Positions 17,105-25,757 are shown, counted from the stretch's first letter. The stretch is 64,000 bases of DNA from JABSQH01 sp965230015 (GCA_965230015.1 CBDDKF010000021.1:1-64000); one strand, 5' to 3'. The notes: generated from the letters alone by a model not told the origin. Numbers and translations are program-made.

Positions 17105-17755
17105 TCAGGCGATCGCCATGATTCGCCGCCGCGCGTCCGAGAGCGAACGCACGCAGCCCCGACGTGGCGACGTCCTGGCAAAGCGATCGATCTGCAGGGT
17201 TGCGATGCCAACGTCCTCCGCACCCCGACAGAAACTCGCCTGATCATCGATCAGCACCGCGCGCTCCGGAGCGATGTCGAGGAGCTGCAACACATGCTCG
17301 AAAATCGCGCGACCAGGCTTGGCCGCGCCGACCTCGTTCGACAACACGACGTGATCGACGAGGTTCAACAACTCGAGATCGCTGAGCAACGGTCGCGTGT
17401 TCTCGGCGCAATTGCTCACAAAGGCTGTGCGCAAACCCCCGGCACGCAGCGCCTTGAGCGTCGGAACGGTGTCGTCGAAGACCTGAACTCCGTTGCGCAA
17501 CAGTGTCCTGTCGAGCTCCACGAGTTCGCCGACCAGAACAGCGTCGTGTTCTCGGCCACATCGCCTGAGGATCTCGCAATACGCATCGAACATCGAGAGC
17601 CGACCATCGGTCACGTAGTCACCGACCGCCCGGAACGCGACGTCCCAATCCGCTGCGTCCACACCGGCATGTTCGGGTAGAAGCCGGCGGTGCTCATCAA
17701 AGTCACAAGTGAGCGCTGTTTCATAGACATCGACCAACACCGCTGCGGGTCTCAC
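17105..17755 (-). CDS. HAD-superfamily hydrolase, haloacid dehalogenase-like
   Basis: A 216-residue Rossmannoid HAD protein. Motif I is VLVDVYETALT: the second Asp of the phosphatase signature DxD is Tyr, the arrangement found in L-2-haloacid dehalogenases (DxYxT). Motif II is TAFVSNCAENT, motif III the Lys in GAAKPGRAIF, motif IV LIDDQASF. The GTG at 17755 follows a -10-like TACGCT by six bases. It converges with the AhpD-like gene, leaving three bases between stops. Dehalogenase activity is a possibility; a phosphatase cannot be excluded. Confidence 0.75.
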   Translation of the reverse strand: MRPAAVLVDVYETALTCDFDEHRRLLPEHAGVDAADWDVAFRAVGDYVTDGRLSMFDAYCEILRRCGREHDAVLVGELVELDRTLLRNGVQVFDDTVPTLKALRAGGLRTAFVSNCAENTRPLLSDLELLNLVDHVVLSNEVGAAKPGRAIFEHVLQLLDIAPERAVLIDDQASFCRGAEDVGIATLQIDRFARTSPRRGCVRSLSDARRRIMAIA

Positions 17756-17888
17756 GGTGTCAGCGTAGGACGCGTCGCCCGACGTTCGATCCGGTGTTCC
17801 GGCCGGCGTGACGCCGGAACACCGCGGTACGTTGAGGCGTCACCGTGATCGAACCAGCCGACATCGCTACCTGTTCAACACACACGTC

Positions 17889-18572
17889 GTGTTAGCGATC
17901 GTCGGAAGTGGCGAATACCTGCCACCGATGAATCCGGTCGACGAGCAACTGCTCGACCTATTCGACACGCCGCCCCGTGTTGCCTGTTTGCCCACCGCGG
18001 CGGGCACCGAGGGCGATGTGATGATCGACGACTGGATGCAGCGCGGTGTCGATCACTTCACGTCGCTCGGCGTCGAGGCCGACGGTGTCCGCGTGTGGGA
18101 TCGGGCGACCGCAAACGATCCCGATTTGGCCGCCGGGGTCGGCGCTGCCGACTTCGTGTACCTGTCGGGCGGGAAGCCCGGCTACCTGATGTCGACGCTC
18201 GCCGGGAGCCGCACGTGGGACGCGATCACCGATGTGATCGGACGGGGCGGACTGCTCGCAGGCTGCAGCGCAGGAGCGATGATCCAAGGCGAGCGGTTCG
18301 CCGGCAGGCCACGCGCCCAGCGCGGATTTGCCCTCTGGCCGGGCGTGCAGATCATCCCCCACTTCGACGAGATCCCGTCGCTCGTCGTGTCGGGCATGCG
18401 GCGCGTGGTGGGTTCTCAACTCACCGTCGTCGGTGTCAACGGCAACACCGCGCTGGTGAAGACCAACGACGGCACGTACCGCGTGATCGGCGACGGCGTC
18501 ACCGTGTGGACTCGCTCCGACAAGGCCGAGTTCGCAGCCGGCGAGTTGCCCACCGGCCTGCTGGCCGACTGA
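17889..18572 (+). CDS. Peptidase S51 (PepE/cyanophycinase-like)
   Basis: A 227-residue serine hydrolase of the S51 family, which includes dipeptidase E and cyanophycinase. The N-terminal strand is VLAIVGSGEYLPP. YLSGGKPGYL forms the oxyanion loop, and the nucleophile elbow LLAGCSAGAMI places Ser127 as catalytic residue. The protein is somewhat short for a cyanophycinase. GTG 17889 is chosen because the core fold begins there; GTG 17808 would add 27 residues with no family match. Neighbours do not suggest a pathway. Confidence 0.8.
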   Translation: MLAIVGSGEYLPPMNPVDEQLLDLFDTPPRVACLPTAAGTEGDVMIDDWMQRGVDHFTSLGVEADGVRVWDRATANDPDLAAGVGAADFVYLSGGKPGYLMSTLAGSRTWDAITDVIGRGGLLAGCSAGAMIQGERFAGRPRAQRGFALWPGVQIIPHFDEIPSLVVSGMRRVVGSQLTVVGVNGNTALVKTNDGTYRVIGDGVTVWTRSDKAEFAAGELPTGLLAD

Positions 18573-18574
18573 GC

Positions 18575-18898
18575 TCAGCGGTCGCCAGCTGAAGAGGACT
18601 CGCCACCAAACCCTCGAGCGAGCACGGCCGTCGCGTTCGTCGTCGTCGCTTCCCGCAATCGCCCGAGCGAGCCGCCCTCCGCCCCGCCGTACCACTGGTC
18701 GAACGCGGCGCGCGACGGGAACCGGAACACCACCGTGTGAGCGGCCGGTTCGCCATCGAGTCGTTCGGCGCTGCCCGTGGCAACGAGCGTTTCACCGTTC
18801 ACCCGAGCGAGCGCAGCCACGACGGCAGGCACGTACTCCGACTCATATCGCTCTGCGTCGATCACGTCGTAGCTCGCAATGAAGAACACGGCCGCCAT
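18575..18898 (-). CDS. DUF1330-like dimeric alpha/beta-barrel protein
   Basis: A 107-residue ferredoxin-like fold protein of the DUF1330 family. It shows FFIASYDVIDAERYESEYVPAV, then GETLVATGSAERLDGE, then TVVFRFPSRAAFDQWYGG. Function of the family is not established. The ATG at 18898 is preferred over GTG 18901, because a -10-like TACCTT lies six bases ahead of it. It converges on the S51 peptidase gene with two bases between stops. Confidence 0.75.
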   Translation of the reverse strand: MAAVFFIASYDVIDAERYESEYVPAVVAALARVNGETLVATGSAERLDGEPAAHTVVFRFPSRAAFDQWYGGAEGGSLGRLREATTTNATAVLARGFGGESSSAGDR

Positions 18899-18978
18899 CA
18901 CCGCAAGGTAGATCGAGTTCGCCTCGTTGGGTAGTGACTACTCATCACATCACGCCGCGTGCCGAGGAGACTGAGCCG

Positions 18979-19974
18979 ATGGGACGCCTCGTCGATGCTC
19001 GCCTACCCTCGATCGCCTCGCTCGTCGCCGCCACAGCAGTGACCGTCGCCGCCACCGTGCTGGTCACCAGCGCGTGGAACGCGACCGCCGCGCCGGGCGA
19101 TGCCGACGCCACCTATGTACCGACACCAGGATGTCGAGCGTTCGATCTCCGACCGGGCGACGATCAGGTTGGTCCGCGCAGCACCCCGCTCGGCCCGCGC
19201 GAGACCTACACGCAACAGATCACCGGACCGGTCGGCAACTGCACGGGAGCGCTGGCGATCCCGACCGACGCCGTCGCGGTGGCGATGAACGTCACCGCAG
19301 TCGACCCCACGGCACAAACCAATGTGCGACTGTTTGATGCCGACCTCGCCGAGGTGCCGCTGCTGTCCAACCTCAACGTGTGGGCCGGCCAGGCACCGTT
19401 CCCCAACAAGGTCGACGTGCGCCTGTCTGCGAGCGGCGCGATCACGCTGTTCAACCAAAACGGGTCGGTATCGCTGGTCGGTGACATCGTCGGCTACTAC
19501 ACCGACGCGTCACTGACCGAGTTGGCGACGGATGTGGCCGACGCACGGAGCCGGCTGGCCGCGCTCGAGGCACCGGTCGAAGTGACCTACAGCGGTCGCG
19601 GGCTGGTCAGCAGGGCGCCCGCAGAGACGAACGGATGCGCCCACGTCGACCCGGGCACCAAGGGCTTCCTCCCACTGCAGGTACCGACCGGGGCGACGAT
19701 CACCGCCGTCTCCGCCGATGTCCGGGAAGACGCCAGCTACACGATCACGCTGGTGCGCGAGACAACGATCCCCTTCGGCCAGGCGCCAAACCCCGTCGCT
19801 CAGATCGACGGGGCGGACAACTTCGGCAGCACGAGAACTGTCGGATTCTCCTTCGTCCCAAGGCTGGTCGAGCCCGGAGAACGGTTCGTGATCCGCTTCG
19901 TCGACGGCGACCTCGGCGCTGGCGCTGGCTTGTGCTCGGTCACGGTGACCTACGACCCACCGTCCACGAGCTGA
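18979..19974 (+). CDS. Exported protein with actinobacterial beta-sandwich (GYF-type) domain
   Basis: A 331-residue secreted or membrane-anchored protein with a signal/anchor helix at about residues 12-40. Residues of about 50-180 match the recurrent exported domain with TPGCRAFDLRPG, VAMNVTAVDPTAQTNVRLF, LLSNLNVWAG and a closing VGDIVGYYTD. A short linker helix (VADARSRLAALEAP) leads to a second beta-rich domain with two Cys. GAGGAG precedes ATG 18979; a GTG 45 bases upstream is less likely. The homologous N-terminal half is found at 27253-28266. Function is unknown; display or adhesion on the cell surface is plausible. Confidence 0.7.
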   Translation: MGRLVDARLPSIASLVAATAVTVAATVLVTSAWNATAAPGDADATYVPTPGCRAFDLRPGDDQVGPRSTPLGPRETYTQQITGPVGNCTGALAIPTDAVAVAMNVTAVDPTAQTNVRLFDADLAEVPLLSNLNVWAGQAPFPNKVDVRLSASGAITLFNQNGSVSLVGDIVGYYTDASLTELATDVADARSRLAALEAPVEVTYSGRGLVSRAPAETNGCAHVDPGTKGFLPLQVPTGATITAVSADVREDASYTITLVRETTIPFGQAPNPVAQIDGADNFGSTRTVGFSFVPRLVEPGERFVIRFVDGDLGAGAGLCSVTVTYDPPSTS

Positions 19975-19988
19975 ACGTTCAGCGCCGA

Positions 19989-20645
19989 CTACCGCACGAA
20001 CGTGAACAGCGGCGCGCGGGGCGGCGGCGCCGGGCGGACGAGCCGTCCGACGCCAACGCCGAACACATCTTCTGCGCCGTCGAAGGCGGTTTCCTCGAAA
20101 CCCGCCTCGATGAACGCCGCCCGCACATCGTTGCGTCGGTCGGGCTCGCCGCTCCCGCGGGTCCAGATGACCACACCACCCGGCTGCACCAGCCCGGCAA
20201 ATCCCCGGGCGATCGCCGGCACCTCATCGGGATCGACGTTGCCGAGGATGCCACACGCCATCAGCACGTCGACGGGCAGCACGTCGGCGAACACGGCGGG
20301 ATCGGTCGCATCCGCGCAGCGGACGTCGGCCCACGCTCTGTCGGCGGCGGCTTCCGAAGCGCGGTTGGCCAGGTCGGGGTCAAGCTCTACGAGCACCGCT
20401 CGGGCTGGGGGTGCGGCAAGCGCAGCCCCGAGCAGGTCGCGCCCATCTCCGGCGCACAAGCTCAGGACGGTCGCGCCGCGCGGTGCCGCGTCGAGCGCCT
20501 CCGCCAGCCGGTGGCGTACCCGCTCCAACCTGCGGGCAAGTGAGCCGGTGGGCGAATCGTACGCCTCGTGCCAGGCCACCCAGTCGGTGCGCGGACCCGG
20601 ACCGGCGTGTTGCGAGTAGCGATCGGGATTCGACGATGCGCTCAT
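19989..20645 (-). CDS. SAM-dependent class I methyltransferase
   Basis: A 218-residue protein with a methyltransferase fold. Motif I is TVLSLCAGDGRDLLG, the acidic residue that binds the SAM ribose is in AVLVELDPDLA, motif IV is VDVLMACGILGNV, and the post-motif strand is LVQPGGVVIWTRG. The N-terminal WHEAYDSPTGSLARRL segment resembles the class that modifies small molecules. It starts two bases after the stop of the ComB-like gene, so the pair forms an operon. The substrate is not predictable. Confidence 0.75.
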   Translation of the reverse strand: MSASSNPDRYSQHAGPGPRTDWVAWHEAYDSPTGSLARRLERVRHRLAEALDAAPRGATVLSLCAGDGRDLLGAALAAPPARAVLVELDPDLANRASEAAADRAWADVRCADATDPAVFADVLPVDVLMACGILGNVDPDEVPAIARGFAGLVQPGGVVIWTRGSGEPDRRNDVRAAFIEAGFEETAFDGAEDVFGVGVGRLVRPAPPPRAPLFTFVR

Positions 20646-20647
20646 CG

Positions 20648-21517
20648 CTACTGCCCGACCGACGTGGCGAATCGATGCGCCGGGTCGTCGCGCCGTCTGA
20701 CAGCAACCGAGGTGTGCGCATCGAGCTGGCCGGCGATCGTGACGTCGTCGTCGAACCCGCGCTCGATGAGTTCGCGACCGCTCACCGACGCGGCCAACGC
20801 CGACTCGACGTCACCGGACTGCGAGGCGAACGCGCTTGCGGCGACCTCTGCTTCAATCGACAGCCGGAGACCGCCACCGAGCCCCTCGACGATGGCGCCC
20901 GCGCCGAGCTGATCCTCCACCGACGGTCGCACCACGGCAGGACCGACGTGCGAGAGGTCGCCCACCTGGGCTGCCATGAATGGGCCGGACCACATCTCTG
21001 CACACGGGACGATGGTGCAGCGCTCGGCGACTCCGCTGGCGAGGGCGGCCGCGACGTGGCGGGCGACGGCGCTCCGATTGGTCAGCCCGCCGATCGCCAC
21101 CAGTGGTGCATCCACCGCACCGGCAGCGCACCGGCCGCCGTTGAGCGACGTCATCACCACCCGTTCACCCGGCGGGAGCGACGTCAACGACGCTGGCGAC
21201 AGGGAGATCTCTCCGGGGGCGGGATCGCGCTGCTTCGACAGCACGCGCGCGTCGTGTCGCCTGCCGAGTGCATCGCGACCGCCCGCGGCGTCCACTTGTT
21301 CGGGTGAGTAGCAGAACACCACGCCGTCGCGGGCGACGATCTCGGTCACCGCAGTGGAGAACGACAACACGTCCACGATCACCACCACGTCGCCGCGGCG
21401 TGCAGCGAGCTCAGCTGCGGCCACGCCCCACTCGACGTGCACCTCGACATCACCCGGCCACGGATCGAAGCCGCTGCGCTCGTCGACGTCGCTCGTGCGC
21501 GCAGCCTCGTTGGTCAC
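20648..21517 (-). CDS. 2-phosphosulfolactate phosphatase (ComB) family protein
   Basis: A 289-residue ComB-like phosphatase. The family block VIVDVLSFSTAVTE contains the metal/catalytic region seen as DVLRASTT in typical ComB, and VVMTSLNGGRCAA matches the conserved Asn-Gly-Gly loop. In coenzyme M or sulfolactate metabolism ComB removes phosphate from 2-phosphosulfolactate, but actinobacterial homologues outside that pathway are common. A -10-like TACAGT eight bases before GTG 21517 favours this start; GTG 21523 would be only two bases after it. It is followed by a methyltransferase gene. Confidence 0.7.
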   Translation of the reverse strand: MTNEAARTSDVDERSGFDPWPGDVEVHVEWGVAAAELAARRGDVVVIVDVLSFSTAVTEIVARDGVVFCYSPEQVDAAGGRDALGRRHDARVLSKQRDPAPGEISLSPASLTSLPPGERVVMTSLNGGRCAAGAVDAPLVAIGGLTNRSAVARHVAAALASGVAERCTIVPCAEMWSGPFMAAQVGDLSHVGPAVVRPSVEDQLGAGAIVEGLGGGLRLSIEAEVAASAFASQSGDVESALAASVSGRELIERGFDDDVTIAGQLDAHTSVAVRRRDDPAHRFATSVGQ

Positions 21518-21544
21518 ATCCACCGACTGTACGGCGGTGGGCCG

Positions 21545-22141
21545 CTACGGCGCAGCGTGCTTTCCGGCGTCCCACCCGTGGGCGCCGAGGTATCGCTCGG
21601 CAGCCACCAGCGGCGCGGGTTCGAGCGTGCTGGCCAGGCTGTCGTTCCATCGGTTGAGGAACCCGAACAGCGCGCACACGGCAATGATGCTCGTGATCTG
21701 ATCGTCGTCGAAGTGCACCCGGCAGGCGTCGATGTCGGCGTCGTCGACGCCGTTGGGGTGCTGTCCGGCGTGCATCGCCAGTCGCAGCGCGGCTCGCTCG
21801 GCATCGTCGAATCGGTCGCTCGTGTCAAAGCTCCACAGGTCGGCCAGCTTGTCGGGGTCGACCCCGAGCTTCTCGGCGTGCGCCACCGTGTGCGCCTGGC
21901 AGTATCGACATCCCGCCGCGGTGCTGGTGATGTGGGCCACGAGCTGGGCCAGCTCCTGCGTGATCAAGCCGTTGCCGACGACGGTCATCGCGAGGCCGAC
22001 GTACGCGTCGAGGAGGCCGGGGACGCGCGCCATCGTCAACGACGTCTCGGGCACGAAGCCCATGATCTGCTCGTAGCCCTCCCATACCGCGGCATGCTCG
22101 GCGAGACGTTCGGCTGATGGCGGTGCAATACGACTGGGCAT
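21545..22141 (-). CDS. Carboxymuconolactone decarboxylase/AhpD-like protein
   Basis: A 198-residue paralogue of the protein at 16508-17101, with the same CRYCQAHT redox pair and similar flanks (LAQLVAHITSTAAG, LWSFDTSDRFDDAERAALRLA). GGAGAGGGG precedes ATG 22141. It diverges from a TetR gene across 82 bases that hold two candidate operators. The flavin monooxygenase on the other side of tetR carries a third similar site, so this protein likely belongs to that regulon. Confidence 0.85.
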   Translation of the reverse strand: MPSRIAPPSAERLAEHAAVWEGYEQIMGFVPETSLTMARVPGLLDAYVGLAMTVVGNGLITQELAQLVAHITSTAAGCRYCQAHTVAHAEKLGVDPDKLADLWSFDTSDRFDDAERAALRLAMHAGQHPNGVDDADIDACRVHFDDDQITSIIAVCALFGFLNRWNDSLASTLEPAPLVAAERYLGAHGWDAGKHAAP

Positions 22142-22159
22142 GGTGGCCCCTCTCCTTGG

Positions 22160-22210
22160 CTGGTCGATCGAACAGCGTCTCATGCACTCGTTCCCTTGTC
22201 AATCGACCAG
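22160..22210. promoter_or_regulatory. Two candidate TetR operators
   Basis: CTGGTCGATCGAACAG (22160-22175) is palindromic at seven of eight pairs. Its reverse complement matches CTTGTCAATCGACCAG (22195-22210) at 12 or 13 of 16 positions. The second site abuts the -10-like TACAGT (22211-22216), which sits seven bases before the tetR GTG. The outer halves also form a perfect CTGGTCGAT/ATCGACCAG inverted repeat, 33 bases apart. A third related site is at 22879. Confidence 0.55.
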
Positions 22211-22223
22211 TACAGTCGGTGAC

Positions 22224-22805
22224 GTGACACGTGCCGAGCAACGGGAACAGACGAGAACGCGCATCGTCGAGGCGGCCGTCGCCGTGTTCGCCGAACGCGG
22301 ATTCGAAGGGGCCAGCACGCGGCTGATCGCCGCGCGTGCCGAGACCACGCAGGGACTGGTGACCTACCACTTCGCCTCGAAAGACGAGCTGTGGCGAGCC
22401 GCCGCCGACCACGTGTTCGGCATCCTCGGCGCCGCGTTCGAGGCGGGGCCCGACGAGCAACCACCGGGTGGGCGCGAGGTGCTGCGTCGCTATGTGCAGG
22501 CCAACGCGGCACATCCGGAGGTGTTCCACTTCATCGTCGACGCCGGCCGGCACGACGACGACCGCATGCGCTGGCTCGTCGACCATCACCTCCGCGCACG
22601 GTTCGACCAGTTCGTCGGGTTCAACGACGTGGACGGCATCGATGCGGCGACGGCGTACTACGCAGTGGCCGGCGCCTCGTCGTTGATCTTCAGCGTGGGC
22701 CCGGAGTGTCGGCGGCTCACGGGAGCCGATCCAGCCGACCCTGCAGTGATCGATGCCCATGTCGACCTGATGCTGCGGCTGTTCGCCAACGATGGAACGA
22801 CCTGA
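22224..22805 (+). CDS. TetR-family regulator
   Basis: A 193-residue TetR-type repressor. The helix-turn-helix is clear: RIVEAAVAVFAERGFEGAS, then TRLIAARAETTQGLVTYHFASK. The C-terminal domain resembles TetR_C regulators of fatty-acyl or aromatic metabolism (HPEVFHFIVDAGRHDDDRMRWL). GTG 22224 is chosen because TACAGT lies exactly seven bases upstream; an in-frame ATG at 22182 would lie upstream of this promoter. It is flanked by the AhpD-like gene (divergent) and the flavin monooxygenase (same strand, 123 bases downstream), its likely targets. Confidence 0.87.
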   Translation: MTRAEQREQTRTRIVEAAVAVFAERGFEGASTRLIAARAETTQGLVTYHFASKDELWRAAADHVFGILGAAFEAGPDEQPPGGREVLRRYVQANAAHPEVFHFIVDAGRHDDDRMRWLVDHHLRARFDQFVGFNDVDGIDAATAYYAVAGASSLIFSVGPECRRLTGADPADPAVIDAHVDLMLRLFANDGTT

Positions 22806-22878
22806 TCGATCAAGGATCGGCCGCTGACCGCCAACTGATCGGTCACTTGACAAGCGAGTCGTGGTTCCGGCAAACTCG

Positions 22879-22894
22879 CTGTTCGTTCGACAAG
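22879..22894. promoter_or_regulatory. Candidate TetR operator upstream of the monooxygenase
   Basis: CTGTTCGTTCGACAAG matches the reverse complement of the 22160 site (CTGTTCGATCGACCAG) at 14 of 16 positions. It ends 34 bases before the monooxygenase ATG. This makes the AhpD-tetR-monooxygenase block a plausible regulon of the local TetR. Confidence 0.5.
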
Positions 22895-22928
22895 TCAAGC
22901 GCGTCGACGATTGAAGGAGTGGCCACGA

Positions 22929-24686
22929 ATGACGAACCGCGAAGTCGACACCATCGAGACCGACGTGCTCGTGGTGGGTGCCGGGCCCTCCGGGCTGTCG
23001 GCAGCCTCGCTCTTGGCGCTGCTCGGCGTCGATGCACTGACGGTGACCAAGTACGGCACGGCGAATTCGCCGCGGGCGCACATCACCAATCAGCGCGCGG
23101 TCGAGATCCTGCGAGTGCTCGGCATCGAGGATCGGGTGCAGCAGCGGGCGCTGTCGCACGAGCAGATGGGGACACAGGTCTTCGCCACCGCCTTCGCCGG
23201 GCGGGAGCTGTCGCGCATGATGACGTGGGGCACCGGCGACGATCGGATCGGTGACTATCGAGCGGCGAGCCCGTCGGCGATGTGCAACATCCCGCAGCAC
23301 ATCCTCGAGCCGATCATGCTCGAGCGGGCGCGCGAGCTGGGCGCCGACGTGCGGCTCCACCACGAGGTCGTCGAGATCCGCCAGTTCGACGATCACGTCC
23401 GGGCCATCGTGCGCCCGCGGGAGGGCGGCGCCGAGTTCGCTGTCGTCGCCAACTACGCGATCGGCTGCGACGGGGCGCGCACGGTCGTCGGCCGCGACGG
23501 CGGGTTCGAGTGGGAGGGCACCGCAGGCAAGGGCCACGCCATTACCGTGTGGATCGAGGCCGACCTCGCCGAGTACACCGCACACCGACCCGGCGCACTC
23601 TTCGTCACGGTCACACCCGGCAGCGACGACTTCGTCAGCGTGTGGACCTGCATCGAGCCGTTCGACGAGTGGAGCACGATCTTCATGCGGCCCGGCCTCG
23701 CCGAGCACGACCTCGACGAGTCCGACGTGGCCGACAGTGTGCGGGCGGCGATCGGCACCGACGACGTGGAGTTCACCATCAAGCATGTGAGCCCGTGGGA
23801 GTTCAACCACGTCGTGGCCACCCACTACCGGCGGGGGCGACTGTTCATCGCTGGCGACGCTGCCCACCGCCACCCGCCGGCCAACGGCCTCGGCAGCAAC
23901 ACCTCGATGCAGGACTCGTTCAATCTGGCGTGGAAGCTGGCGCTCGCCGTGCGCGGCCAGGCCGGCGACGCCTTGCTCGACACCTACAACGACGAGCGTC
24001 AGCCCGTCGGCAGACAGATCGTCGACCGAGCCAACAAGAGCGTCGACGAGATGGCCGAGTGGTTCGGCGTGCTCGGCTTGCACCCTGGCATGACTCCCGA
24101 CGAGGTCGACGTCCGGATCGACGCATTGTTCGGTCCACACGGCGGCGACGAGCGCGCCGCGCTGCTCGCTGCACTCGACCAGATGAACTGGCAGTTCAAC
24201 GCTCATGGCGTCGAACTCGGCCAGCGATACACCTCGAGTGCTGTCGTCGGCGACGGCACCGCCACCCCGGCGCCGGTCGACGACCCCGAGCTGCACCACG
24301 CCCCTTCGACACGCCCTGGCAGTCCCCTCCCCCACGTGTGGTTGGCGATCGGCGACGACTACGTGTCGACGCTCGACCTGTGCCGCTACGACCGGTTCAC
24401 ATTGCTGGTCGGCGCCAACGGCGCGGCCTGGACCGATGCCGCACCGACCGTCTCGGAGGAGCTGGGCATCGAAATCGAGCCGATCACGGTGTCGCTGGGC
24501 TGCGCGGTCAACGACGTGTTCGGCCATTGGATCCGCCGGCGCGAGGTGGGCGACGACGGGTGCCTGCTGGTGCGGCCCGACCGCATCGTCGCCTGGCGCA
24601 GTGACGGCGCGGTCGATGATCCGGTTGCCGAACTCCGGGCCGCAAGCTCACAGATCGTCGGCGTGACGGCTCCGCAGTACGTCTAG
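22929..24686 (+). CDS. FAD-dependent aromatic monooxygenase (phenol hydroxylase type)
   Basis: A 585-residue class A flavoprotein hydroxylase of the TfdB/PheA group that puts an OH on a phenolic ring using NAD(P)H and O2. It has the Rossmann motif VLVVGAGPSGLSAASLLA (near residue 20), the DG motif NYAIGCDGARTVV (near 180), the GD motif LFIAGDAAHRHPPANGLGSN (near 310), and a C-terminal thioredoxin-like domain. AAGGAG precedes the ATG. The stop overlaps, tail to tail, the stop of a tiny minus-strand gene. Substrate is unknown; the TetR and AhpD-like neighbours suggest an aromatic inducer. Confidence 0.93.
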   Translation: MTNREVDTIETDVLVVGAGPSGLSAASLLALLGVDALTVTKYGTANSPRAHITNQRAVEILRVLGIEDRVQQRALSHEQMGTQVFATAFAGRELSRMMTWGTGDDRIGDYRAASPSAMCNIPQHILEPIMLERARELGADVRLHHEVVEIRQFDDHVRAIVRPREGGAEFAVVANYAIGCDGARTVVGRDGGFEWEGTAGKGHAITVWIEADLAEYTAHRPGALFVTVTPGSDDFVSVWTCIEPFDEWSTIFMRPGLAEHDLDESDVADSVRAAIGTDDVEFTIKHVSPWEFNHVVATHYRRGRLFIAGDAAHRHPPANGLGSNTSMQDSFNLAWKLALAVRGQAGDALLDTYNDERQPVGRQIVDRANKSVDEMAEWFGVLGLHPGMTPDEVDVRIDALFGPHGGDERAALLAALDQMNWQFNAHGVELGQRYTSSAVVGDGTATPAPVDDPELHHAPSTRPGSPLPHVWLAIGDDYVSTLDLCRYDRFTLLVGANGAAWTDAAPTVSEELGIEIEPITVSLGCAVNDVFGHWIRRREVGDDGCLLVRPDRIVAWRSDGAVDDPVAELRAASSQIVGVTAPQYV

Positions 24687-24844
24687 CGGCGGGTGACGAA
24701 CCAGCGAGTGAGACCCGCAGCGGCGGCCGCCACCACACCGACTGCCACCGCCGTCCCCGAGAAGCCATCGATGAGCACGTACACGATCAGCGCCGCGAGG
24801 CCGGCGAGAAGCGCGGAGAGCAGGGCGTTGTTCAGTCTTGGCAC
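24683..24844 (-). CDS. Small two-helix membrane protein
   Basis: A 53-codon frame starting with GTG (VPRLNNALLSALLAGLAA) encodes two hydrophobic helices split by a short IDGFSGT loop and ends with basic residues (TRWFVTRR). It starts nine bases after the stop of the upstream methyltransferase gene, so it could be the second gene of that operon. Its TAG shares bases with the monooxygenase TAG on the opposite strand (CTAG). No family is recognised and no strong Shine-Dalgarno sequence is seen, so it remains a candidate. Confidence 0.45.
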   Translation of the reverse strand: MPRLNNALLSALLAGLAALIVYVLIDGFSGTAVAVGVVAAAAAGLTRWFVTRR

Positions 24845-24853
24845 CAGGCGAAC

Positions 24854-25714
24854 CTAGCGACTGCGGTCGACGTTCCCGGCGCCGCCAGCCGACGATCGAT
24901 ATGGGACGGACCCGAGCAACGCACCCGTGTGCTTCGACACCACGAACACGCCGTGCGCCATGCGCTCCTCGATACGCGCACGCAGCGCCAAGAGTTGCTC
25001 GGGCGATGCGTCTGCGGCGGGCGGTGTCGATGTGACGAACGCCAGCAGGGCGTCGACGTCGGTCACGTGCAGCGCGTCGTCGAACCGTTCCCACGACACA
25101 TTCCTGAACTGGTCGATGAGCATCCCGGCGGCGACGGTCGGGGCGAACCGGCGGTTGACGTTGTAGCGGGCGTCGTCGCCGAACACCGCGGTGCGCACCG
25201 CCTCGACTTCGCTGAGGTGTCCCGGACCGTTGGTCATCAGTGCGACACTGCCGTCCGACCGCATCACACGGGCGATCTCGGCGACCGCCCGGGCGGGTTC
25301 GGGAACGTGGTACAAGGCATACGTCGACACGACGAGGTCGAAGCTCTCGTCCTCGAACGGCAACGACTGTGCGTCGAGCACACGTCCCTCGACCGAGGCG
25401 AAGCGATCCGTCGAGGTCGCCCGCTCCACCGCTTCGCCGACCATCCCCGGCGACAGATCGCTCACCACGAGATCGAGCCCGTCCGGCACCACGGCGGCCG
25501 CCGTCTCCCACAGCGATCCCGCGCCGCAACCGATGTCGAGGATGCGCCCGCCAGCGGGCCACCGCACACGTTCGACGAACCACTCGAAGGCCTGCTGCGG
25601 CGCCGTGCCGTATCGGGCGTGAAGGTTGGCGCGCTTGGCGATCTCGGTCGAGTCGCGGTACTGCACGTCGCGTAGGTAGTCGGGGTTGCTGTCGAAATCG
25701 GCAGCGTTCGCCAT
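24854..25714 (-). CDS. SAM-dependent methyltransferase (Methyltransf_11)
   Basis: A 286-residue class I methyltransferase. Motif I is RILDIGCGAGSLWE, the SAM-acidic strand is LDLVVSDLSPGM, motif IV is SFDLVVSTYALYHVP, and motif VI is VMRSDGSVALMTNG. The long N-terminal extension (NPDYLRDVQYRDSTEIAKRANLH) resembles methyltransferases acting on small molecules or quinones. ATG 25714 lies six bases after TACGGT, giving a leaderless start that diverges from the PNPOx gene. Confidence 0.85.
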   Translation of the reverse strand: MANAADFDSNPDYLRDVQYRDSTEIAKRANLHARYGTAPQQAFEWFVERVRWPAGGRILDIGCGAGSLWETAAAVVPDGLDLVVSDLSPGMVGEAVERATSTDRFASVEGRVLDAQSLPFEDESFDLVVSTYALYHVPEPARAVAEIARVMRSDGSVALMTNGPGHLSEVEAVRTAVFGDDARYNVNRRFAPTVAAGMLIDQFRNVSWERFDDALHVTDVDALLAFVTSTPPAADASPEQLLALRARIEERMAHGVFVVSKHTGALLGSVPYRSSAGGAGNVDRSR

Positions 25715-25757
25715 GTGCGGACCGTACTTCGACGCCAAGGCCCTACGATCGCAGGCC
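25715..25757. promoter_or_regulatory. Back-to-back leaderless promoters
   Basis: This 43-base gap holds TACGGT on the minus strand (25726-25721), six bases before ATG 25714, and TACGAT on the plus strand (25744-25749), eight bases before GTG 25758. The spacing is the same as in other genes of this region. No further operator-like repeat is obvious. Confidence 0.5.
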
